A stretch of DNA of 10,359 nucleotides from Terriglobales bacterium. GTDB lineage: Bacteria > Acidobacteriota > Terriglobia > Terriglobales > Acidobacteriaceae. Both the position numbers and the translations under genes were made by a program. Shown here one piece after another: positions 1-5,293 of the stretch; the stretch's first letter is position 1; each line of letters opens with the position of its first letter. Where the stretch lies: positions 1-10,359 of the forward strand of contig JASHXK010000425.1 of assembly GCA_030043575.1 (NCBI GenBank). Direction: 5' to 3'. Under the pieces are notes generated by a model. The model did no database searches and had not been told where the DNA came from. It saw only the letters and a program-made list of their open reading frames with translations.

Positions 1-36
1 GAATTGGGAGAGTTGCTCGCGGAGCGTCAGCTTCAT
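1..36 (-). CDS. 5' end of a gene running off the left edge
   Basis: On the minus strand an ATG at 36-34 opens a frame reading MKLTLREQLSQF to the window edge. It is preceded by AGGAGG with an 8-base spacer, one of the best Shine-Dalgarno sequences in the window, which is the main reason to call a start. Only 12 residues are visible, so no family can be named. The start lies 27 bases after the stop of another minus-strand frame (64-360), an operon-like spacing. Confidence 0.5.
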   Translation of the reverse strand, partial: MKLTLREQLSQF

Positions 37-63
37 GGTGGATGCCTCCTGCCTACTACCAGC

Positions 64-360
64 TTAGCCGCCGATCGAGCTTTTCAAAACGTAATTCTGT
101 ACTTCTGTTCTATCTCTGCGGTTTAGCTGAATTTTGCAAGAGGCTCCCAGGTAAAGGAAGCCATGCCGGTGGACCAGCATCCAATCATCCCCCACCACGC
201 CAGTCTTTTCAGGCATACTCATCGTTTTCAGTTCAAAGCGGGCAGCGCGGGCGCCAGGGTTAACGAAATCGGTGTTGTCTTCTCCGGTCGATGCATCTAA
301 ATACTCTCATCTCCACCATCTCCACCCCTGGGGTTCGAGTTTGTTGCCTCCGGAAATCAT
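64..360 (-). pseudogene. Unrecognised minus-strand frame with one internal stop
   Basis: Read on the minus strand, codons from an ATG at 360-358 run to a TAA at 66-64, interrupted once by TGA at 309-307. Below that stop 80 codons are open. The translation has a protein-like composition, with segments such as TGEDNTDFVNPGARAARF and VGDDWMLVHRHGFLYLG, and codons rich in G/C at third positions in its first part. I do not recognise a family. The frame ends 27 bases before the start at 36, as in an operon. It could be the 3' part of a gene broken when the transposon remnant to its right arrived, or a chance open frame. No Shine-Dalgarno was seen before ATG 360. Confidence 0.28.
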
Positions 361-402
361 ACAACGGAAGACGCGGGCGGCGCGTTCCCTGCGTGCCCGC
401 CG

Positions 403-631
403 TACAACGCCGAGCATCATCACACCGGCATCGGACTGCTCACTCCCGAGGTCCTGCACCACGGCCGGGCCGACGGAGGTTATCGCCCAACGCCAAGTTG
501 TCCTCAGCCAGGCTTACCAGCGGAATCCCGACCGCTTTCTCCGGGCGCATCCCCGGCCACCGGCGAAGCCCCACGCCGTCTAGATCAACCCACCGCCCGA
601 GCGGTCGGCAAGCGAACAGGAGCAACACTAA
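403..631 (+). pseudogene. Decayed C-terminal end of an rve/IS3-type transposase
   Basis: The plus strand reads YNAEHHHTGIGLLTPEVL then HHGRAD, the conserved end of the integrase catalytic core found in many IS3-like transposases (YNxEHHHSGIGLLTP, then HxGRA). After about position 475 the homology moves to another frame (EVIAQRQVVLSQAYQRNPD, then a proline-rich stretch), consistent with one extra G near 474-478. Further on the usual ending PxAVWINPP reads PHAV-stop-INPP: TAG at 581-583 replaces the expected Trp codon. The frame finally ends at TAA 629-631. The N-terminal DDE residues and the left end of the element are absent, so this is a dead remnant. Family identification is from remembered motifs. 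Confidence 0.72.
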
Positions 632-794
632 TTTATGCGGGCAGGTGTCTCAAAGTCATTGACAAATTCCGGGTGGGTTACTACTGGATGCTTGGCCGCA
701 TCGCCACCGTTTTTGGCCTCGATCTGGATGTCGCGCAGGGAACCGAGGTCTTTGATGTGGGAGTGAGATTGGCGACGCGCAAGGACGAGTAGCC
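632..794 (+). other. Short intergenic stretch with a possible transposon edge and an orphan frame
   Basis: Just after the transposase remnant, about 649-674, the sequence TGTCTCAAAGTCATTGACAA resembles terminal sequences I associate with IS3-like elements, but no matching inverted copy was found in the window, so this is only suggestive. The following plus-strand frame is open to TAG at 790-792 and reads VGYYWMLGRIATVFGLDLD and onward. This could be the tail of a gene whose front was lost. I do not recognise it. Confidence 0.22.
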
Positions 795-1343
795 TTGAAG
801 AAGGTGATGCTTGGGACGACGGCGATCCGGACGGTCCAATTCCTTAGTGCCTGCCCTGGCAGGCCCGAGGAAATCCCCCGAAAGTGGGATAACCGTTTCC
901 CAGTTTTTGGCGTTCCAATTGTGTTCCACATTGTTTACGCTCTATGCGGTAACACTTTGCAACGACTGTTCTCAACGTTCGCTAGCGGTTGGCCGGGCTT
1001 CGGTCTTCTGTTGCTACGCGTCCTCACATGCGTCGCGCTGATCCACTATCGTGTCGCGGGCGTGCATGAAGCGTCAGCCGCGACGATCATCACCATCCAG
1101 CTCATCGGAGTCGTTGCGGGGTTACTCCTTCTGGCCGGTCTGTGGACTCCTGTGGCCGGGGTGCTCGCTGCCATCATCAACCTGTGGATTGCTGTTTCGT
1201 ACATTTTCTCCGGTGCCGGGGATCCTTGGAATCCTACACTGGAGGCAGTTCTCGGCGCCGCCTTAGCGATGCTCGGGCCTGGCGCATGGTCCATAGATTC
1301 TCGGCTCTACGGCAGAAAACGCATTGATATACCAAAACGGTAA
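795..1343 (+). CDS. DoxX-like small membrane protein
   Basis: From about residue 55 (position 957) the protein reads like a DoxX-family membrane protein of the type common in acidobacteria: LQRLFSTFASGWPGFGLLLL, then three further hydrophobic stretches (about residues 95-115, 116-135 and 150-163), a GLLLLAGLWTPVAG loop and the closing motif PGAWSIDSRLYGRKRI. DoxX-type proteins are four-helix inner-membrane proteins tied loosely to redox or quinone chemistry; the role here is unknown. The start is uncertain. The frame can begin at TTG 795, GTG 804 or ATG 807, but the first 54 residues do not resemble the family, and TTG 957 would give a more usual product of about 128 residues. It follows transposon debris, so the upstream part may be foreign DNA fused in frame. 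The single-gene context gives no pathway. Confidence 0.72.
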   Translation: MKKVMLGTTAIRTVQFLSACPGRPEEIPRKWDNRFPVFGVPIVFHIVYALCGNTLQRLFSTFASGWPGFGLLLLRVLTCVALIHYRVAGVHEASAATIITIQLIGVVAGLLLLAGLWTPVAGVLAAIINLWIAVSYIFSGAGDPWNPTLEAVLGAALAMLGPGAWSIDSRLYGRKRIDIPKR

Positions 1344-1591
1344 GGACGTTCTCCCCGAAAAGTCGTAGAATCAACTCTCACCTGCCTCATAGCCGACACT
1401 CCCCTGAAATAGCTAGCAATTTGCCCAACTGACTGGGGTTTGTGGGCGCCTGAAACGGCACCATAATCAATCCGTAAGGAGTCTGCTAGAAGTTCAACGG
1501 CGATTAGAGCAGCGCTGGACGAAGATGATCGCAAATTAGCAGCAGGCGAGAATCCTGTGCGAATATTCCAAACGATGTCGAGGAGTAAACG

Positions 1592-1636
1592 ATGAATAGG
1601 AAATTGCTCTGTAGCGCAAATGGAGAGTCGCTGTGA
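1592..1636 (+). CDS. Possible 14-residue leader peptide overlapping the activator start
   Basis: ATG 1592 has an AGGAG six bases upstream and encodes MNRKLLCSANGESL. Its TGA (1634-1636) overlaps the GTG start (1633-1635) of the sigma-54 activator as GTGA, a typical layout for translational coupling. Such a short frame can occur by chance. There is no attenuator hairpin or run of regulatory codons to assign a mechanism. Confidence 0.3.
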   Translation: MNRKLLCSANGESL

Positions 1637-2757
1637 GTACGCTCAATCCCATGGACGCTCGCACCTCAATGGGGCGCCCGCCTGACGTTCTCGCGAGTGA
1701 TCCAATGAGCCCTTTCGGCACGGGATTGGTTCGAGAGATCGACGAACAAGCGCTCGATCTTCGCGAGGAAATTCCGCCGACACCCCTTTTTGAGGGCATC
1801 GTCGGTTCTTCCGGAGCAATCTCCCGCGTTCTCGCGCAAGTGATGAAGGTTGCTCCAAGCGACGCCACTGTCCTGATTACTGGCGAGAGCGGCACTGGGA
1901 AAGAACTGATCGCCCGAGCGATCCACAAGAGATCGCGCAGATCGCGGGCGCCATTTACGAGGATGAATTGTGCTGCGACTCCGCCTTCCCTCATCGCAGC
2001 GGAGCTATTCGGCTATGAGAAAGGTGCATTCACCGGCGCCAATCAACGGCACGCGGGGCGTTTTGAAGTCGCGAACCACGGGACATTCTTTCTGGACGAA
2101 GTCGCCGAGATTCCAAGCGAAACCCAGGTCGCCTTATTGCGCGTGCTCCAGGAACGCGAGTTTGAGCGCGTGGGGGGGACGCAAAGCATTCCGTTCGATG
2201 TCCGCGTCATCGCCGCCACAAACCGCGATTTGGGGACCGCCGTTCAGTCTGGTCAATTTCGGTTGGACCTCTTTTATCGCCTGAATGTATTTCCGATCCA
2301 CGTCCCTCCCCTCCGCGAGCGGCCTGAGGATATTCTTCCCCTTGCCAGACATTTCATCGACCGTTGTAACACCAAGCTGTCCAAAGCAATTCGACGAATT
2401 GATAGGCGCACAGCACAGCGTCTCGAAGCCCATGACTGGCCGGGAAACATTCGGGAACTTCAGAATTTAATTGAGCGGGCAGTGATTCTTAGCGATTCGG
2501 ACACGTTGGTTGTGCAGAATGCGTGGCTACGCGCGGACTCAGATCCCATTCCTTCCCTGCGCCTGTCCATAGTGAACCAACAGCGAGAAGCCATAGCAGT
2601 GGCTCTGGCCCAAAGTCGTGGCCGAGTTTCGGGGCCCCAAGGGGCTGCGGCTAAACTCGGAATGCCGCGGACGACCTTGGAATCCAAGATCAAAAGCCTC
2701 CGTATTGACAAAGGGCGCTATCGACGAGAGGCAAGCGGGTGTCCGTCAACTTTGTGA
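1633..2757 (+). CDS. Sigma-54-dependent transcriptional activator (NtrC/FhlA type, short N-terminus)
   Basis: This is a bacterial enhancer-binding protein that remodels sigma-54 RNA polymerase by ATP hydrolysis. The AAA+ domain spans about residues 56-290: Walker A GESGTGKE at 84-91, the sigma-54 contact loop GAFTGA at 131-136 (inside ELFGYEKGAFTGA), Walker B GTFFLDEV at 150-157 and the arginine-bearing motif FRLDLFYRLNVFPI after the sensor region. A Fis-type helix-turn-helix lies at about 334-360 (GAAAKLGMPRTTLESKIK). The first 55 residues hold no receiver, GAF or PAS domain, so the protein is short (374 residues) beside the usual 450-700. It may be constitutive, controlled by a partner, or a 5'-truncated FhlA-like gene. 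GTG 1633 was chosen because GGAGAG lies five bases upstream; ATG 1651 is an alternative. A candidate sigma-54 promoter lies at 4902-4917. The gene converges with the response regulator to its right. Confidence 0.93.
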   Translation: MSTLNPMDARTSMGRPPDVLASDPMSPFGTGLVREIDEQALDLREEIPPTPLFEGIVGSSGAISRVLAQVMKVAPSDATVLITGESGTGKELIARAIHKRSRRSRAPFTRMNCAATPPSLIAAELFGYEKGAFTGANQRHAGRFEVANHGTFFLDEVAEIPSETQVALLRVLQEREFERVGGTQSIPFDVRVIAATNRDLGTAVQSGQFRLDLFYRLNVFPIHVPPLRERPEDILPLARHFIDRCNTKLSKAIRRIDRRTAQRLEAHDWPGNIRELQNLIERAVILSDSDTLVVQNAWLRADSDPIPSLRLSIVNQQREAIAVALAQSRGRVSGPQGAAAKLGMPRTTLESKIKSLRIDKGRYRREASGCPSTL

Positions 2758-2845
2758 ATCGGAGGATCGGACGCCAGGGAAGCAGCGGCCGCTGGTCGTT
2801 AAGAGAGGCACGGGCACAAAACATCGATCACGCGATCCATTCGGG

Positions 2846-3466
2846 TCAAATCCGGATGATTCCACGTCTCAAAGCGATAGTGACAGCGTGAGTTCGGTCT
2901 TTCGCATGAAGTTTTACGAGGATATTCGTCACGTGGCATTTTACCGTGTCTTCGGCGATAACGAGTGTGCTTGCTATTTCTTTGTTTGCATTTCCGGCCG
3001 CAACCAATCGAAGAACTTCCATCTCGCGCGGAGAAAGGTTATCCTCGGCAGAATGTTCAGCGAGCTCGTTCGCTATCTCAGGTGAAATGCGCTTTTGGCC
3101 AGCGTGAATGGCGCGGATGACCCCCGGCAAGTCCGCATTGACCTGACTCTTTAGCTGGTATCCCATCGCGCCCGCCTTAAGCGCCCGAAGCACATGCACA
3201 TCGCCAGGATAAGTTGTAAGAACGACGATGCGTGCCTTAGGAGAGTAGCTGCGAATGGCCGTGATGCACTCGATGCCGCTCATCGTTGGCAGATGCAGAT
3301 CCATCAGGGTGACATCCGGCCGATGCTTCCTGAACTCAGAGATTGCTTCTTCGCCGTTGGACGCCTCAGCGACCAATTCCATGTCGGGCTCGGCGTTAAT
3401 CAGTGCGGCTATGCCCTTGCGCAAGAGGGCATGATCATCAACCGCCAAAATCCGAATTTTCTGCAT
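2846..3466 (-). CDS. NarL/FixJ-family response regulator
   Basis: The 206-residue protein has an N-terminal receiver domain (about residues 4-120) and a LuxR-type helix-turn-helix (about 143-200). Receiver residues are all present: acidic pair D10-D11, phospho-acceptor D56 in LMDLHLP, T84 in VVLTT, and K106 in GYQLK. The output domain shows LSPREMEVLRLVAAG and a recognition region with TVKCHVTNILVKLHAKDRT. It should be phosphorylated by a HisKA_3-type sensor kinase and then bind promoter DNA. ATG 3466-3464 was chosen because MQKIRILAVDDH is the canonical family start; the frame runs open upstream to 3868, but that extension is out of frame with the kinase remnant it overlaps. The start lies 11 bases after the stop of the kinase remnant, the usual kinase-regulator operon order. 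With the kinase broken, the regulator appears orphaned. Confidence 0.94.
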   Translation of the reverse strand: MQKIRILAVDDHALLRKGIAALINAEPDMELVAEASNGEEAISEFRKHRPDVTLMDLHLPTMSGIECITAIRSYSPKARIVVLTTYPGDVHVLRALKAGAMGYQLKSQVNADLPGVIRAIHAGQKRISPEIANELAEHSAEDNLSPREMEVLRLVAAGNANKEIASTLVIAEDTVKCHVTNILVKLHAKDRTHAVTIALRRGIIRI

Positions 3467-3477
3467 ACTACTCACGA

Positions 3478-3842
3478 CTAAACCCTCGACTTTCCGCTGA
3501 ACAATCCACACGCTCGCGCTGCACGAGGTCTTGAGTACGCGACCGAAGCCGGTGCCGCAACCTGAACCTCGGTGCCAGCACCGGTTTCGCTCCATATTTC
3601 CAAGTGAACGTCGGCAAGCTTTGCGCGTTCGCGGATTCCGGCCAGAACCCCACTGCCCCGCGCGATTGCGCCTTCGTCGAGCATTTGCCGTCAATTCCGA
3701 TTCCGCCATCGCGGAACCGCAAGCGAAACTCCTCCGCGGCGTAGCGAATCTCAACATCCCGGACCGCGGGCGCGCAGTCATGGGCTTTGCAACTGGGAAA
3801 GCCGCTAGAGCACATAAGGTCAAACTGCGAAACCAACGGCAA
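3478..3842 (-). pseudogene. C-terminal remnant of a NarL-type sensor histidine kinase
   Basis: The minus strand carries the end of a HATPase_c domain in two frames. The first, about 3795-3685, reads RDVEIRYAAEEFRLRFRD then GGIGID, an N-box-downstream strand plus the D-x-G-x-G motif (here DGGIGID). The second reads MLDEGAIARGSGVLAGIRER, then LEIWSETGAGTEVQV and PASVAY, to TAG at 3480-3478. The frames are one base apart, explained by loss of one A in the run at 3684-3686. The GTEVQV-PASVAY ending is typical of the large acidobacterial kinases that carry periplasmic propellers. The conserved His, the dimerisation helix and the N-box are missing, so it cannot be a functional kinase. It directly precedes the intact response regulator. 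Upstream of about 3842 homology is lost. Confidence 0.75.
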
Positions 3843-4124
3843 TTCTGGTCGCCTCGAGGATCACGCATTCCTATTCAACCTCAGTCTACATCCGCGACAT
3901 CGAGAACGGGAAACTCGCCAATTGGAGGCCGGGTGGTTTTCATCAATGCCCTCGGTTGGTAGCGCGTGCTGCCCTTCGGCATCAAGCGATTCGGACTGAG
4001 GCAAGGAGCTGTCCGATCTCGGAATCGAGCAATTTGTGAACAACAAAACTGATCTTCGCTCCTAATGGTCTCGTCGACTCGCAACCTTGGCCATTGCCAA
4101 GAAATGTGAGGTAACGGAGATCCA
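3843..4124. other. Gap between kinase remnant and sigma factor
   Basis: No frame on either strand gives a recognisable protein here. A perfect 6-base-pair hairpin with a 4-base loop lies at 4086-4101 (CTTGGC, CATT, GCCAAG), about 24-40 bases beyond the sigma factor's stop. It lacks a T-run and so is at best a weak terminator. No anti-sigma gene is present, although this is where one would be expected downstream of the ECF gene. Confidence 0.4.
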
Positions 4125-4709
4125 TTAAGCCGCCGGCCGGCTGGTCGCTTGGCGCCGTTTTAGGCGTGGCGCCAGTTTTCTCTTTGCGTTGAAGACACGC
4201 CACTGAACGGTGCCGATCGGAATCTGTTGGGCAGCTGCGATCTCGTGATACTCCCACTCCTCGATGAACCGGAGGCGTAGCGTCTCCTGTTCGTGCTCAT
4301 CGAGGAACTCGATCCAATCGAGAAACTCAAACGGTGGCATTGTCGTTGAGATTTGAGCCGAGGCGAGTAGCCGGTCGGCCAAATTGTCCAGGCCGATTGT
4401 TTCCACTTCGCGCGATCGCTTTCCATAATGGCGGCACAAAGCGCTTCGCGCGATCTTAAACAGCCACGCACGAAACAGACCTCGATCTCGGAGCTGGTCC
4501 GCTTTGAGGTAGACGGTCAACATGACGTCCTGGGCGAGGTCTTCGGATAGTGGAAGCGGGCAGCCGCGCGCCAGAAAAAAAGAAGTCAGCTGAGGAGTAA
4601 ACATGCTAAATACGGAGTGGAACGAGGCCTCACTCGGCGACTCCAAGAACTTGTGGGTTATAGTTCGTTCGTGGCGATGTTTTTCATCATCGATGGATGG
4701 AGAGTGCAT
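4125..4709 (-). CDS. ECF-type RNA polymerase sigma factor
   Basis: The 194-residue protein has the two domains of an extracytoplasmic-function sigma factor. Region 2 lies at about residues 37-105 and includes SEDLAQDVMLTVYLKADQLR and RAWLFKIARSALCRHYGKR, the core-binding and -10-recognition helices. Region 4 lies at about 128-188, with LDEHEQETLRLRFIEEWEYH, EIAAAQQIPIGTVQWRVFNA and a basic tail KRKLAPRLKRR; the IPIGTVQWRV helix should read the -35 element. Region 4 says IPIGTV where many homologues have xPxGTVKSR. ATG 4709 gives a family-like length; its Shine-Dalgarno is weak (GAACGG). No anti-sigma factor or zinc-finger partner is adjacent, so how it is held inactive cannot be seen. It is transcribed toward the two-component remnant. 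Confidence 0.92.
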   Translation of the reverse strand: MHSPSIDDEKHRHERTITHKFLESPSEASFHSVFSMFTPQLTSFFLARGCPLPLSEDLAQDVMLTVYLKADQLRDRGLFRAWLFKIARSALCRHYGKRSREVETIGLDNLADRLLASAQISTTMPPFEFLDWIEFLDEHEQETLRLRFIEEWEYHEIAAAQQIPIGTVQWRVFNAKRKLAPRLKRRQATSRPAA

Positions 4710-5293
4710 CGCCGTTCAATTCGGCACTCGCAGTTCCAGCTCAACAACTCGCATTGGCATTTGTTTTCCAGCGTTTGGAGTTGTTCTATCCGATCGATGG
4801 CTCGTCAGTTACGAATTTTCGTCAAGCTGATTCGGCAAGCCGCTGTAGTGCAGCTTGCGAAGGTCCCTTCCGTGCGTCAATTGGGCAACTGTTGCGAAGA
4901 CTGGCATTATCGTTGCAGAACCCAGCAGTTTCGTTGGCTCGATTTTCGAAATGCGGTTCGGCATGTGGGCCAGCGAAGACTGGTTTGGATTGACTCCGGA
5001 TGCTCGAACAGAGAATCCCAGTGGACATCGGGGAGTTGCCTCGCGGCTCGCGAACGCGCGAAACTGGTGAGGGCGCACCTCGATTGTGAAGCGGGGCTTG
5101 CGGAGAGGTCCATGTTGCGACTGCGCCGCAGTTCGCAACGAAAAGCCGGGGAAGCTCGGCCGTTCGGGTCCCTGCGCAAATGGGCCACGTCTCGCGGCGA
5201 GGGATGGATTGGAGAATTCGAAGCCTGATGGTAGGTCGCCGCAATTGAAAGCGGTGGCGGAGCGGACGATATGTTCATGCCGGGTTCGCTGGA
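4710..5293. other. 584-base region with no convincing gene
   Basis: Several overlapping frames of 70-200 codons occur on both strands, but none shows family motifs or coherent composition. Arg/Ser/Cys-rich translations and mutual overlap mark them as chance frames. The region separates the divergently transcribed ECF sigma gene and the propeller gene and should hold both promoters. The one motif that stands out is a -24/-12 element on the plus strand at 4902-4917. Confidence 0.5.
4902..4917 (+). promoter_or_regulatory. Candidate sigma-54 (-24/-12) promoter
   Basis: TGGCATTATCGTTGCA matches the sigma-54 consensus TGGCAc-N5-TTGCa closely: GG at 4903-4904 and GC at 4915-4916 are separated by exactly ten bases, with the flanking TTGC intact. 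It points to the propeller gene, whose ATG lies 376 bases downstream, so the leader would be unusually long. A sigma-54 activator is encoded 2.1 kb to the left, which raises the prior. A chance match in a 10-kb window is still possible, and no tandem activator sites were identified. Confidence 0.35.

Noticed and set aside
2783..2794. Palindrome CAGCGGCCGCTG between the convergent genes
   Set aside because: It has no loop and no T-run, so it is unlikely to be a terminator.
2618..3085. 155-codon plus-strand frame across the convergent gene ends
   Set aside because: It is a shadow of the activator's helix-turn-helix end and of the response regulator's C-terminus.
3467..3868. In-frame upstream extension of the response regulator to 340 residues
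   Set aside because: The extra 134 residues are Arg/Ser/Cys-rich and overlap, in a different frame, the recognisable kinase ATPase remnant. The canonical regulator start is at 3466.
4086..4101. Perfect 6-bp hairpin after the sigma factor
   Set aside because: A short stem without a following T-run is not enough to call a terminator.
4617..5228. 203-codon plus-strand frame
   Set aside because: It overlaps the start of the sigma factor antisense and has no motif; its composition looks like chance.
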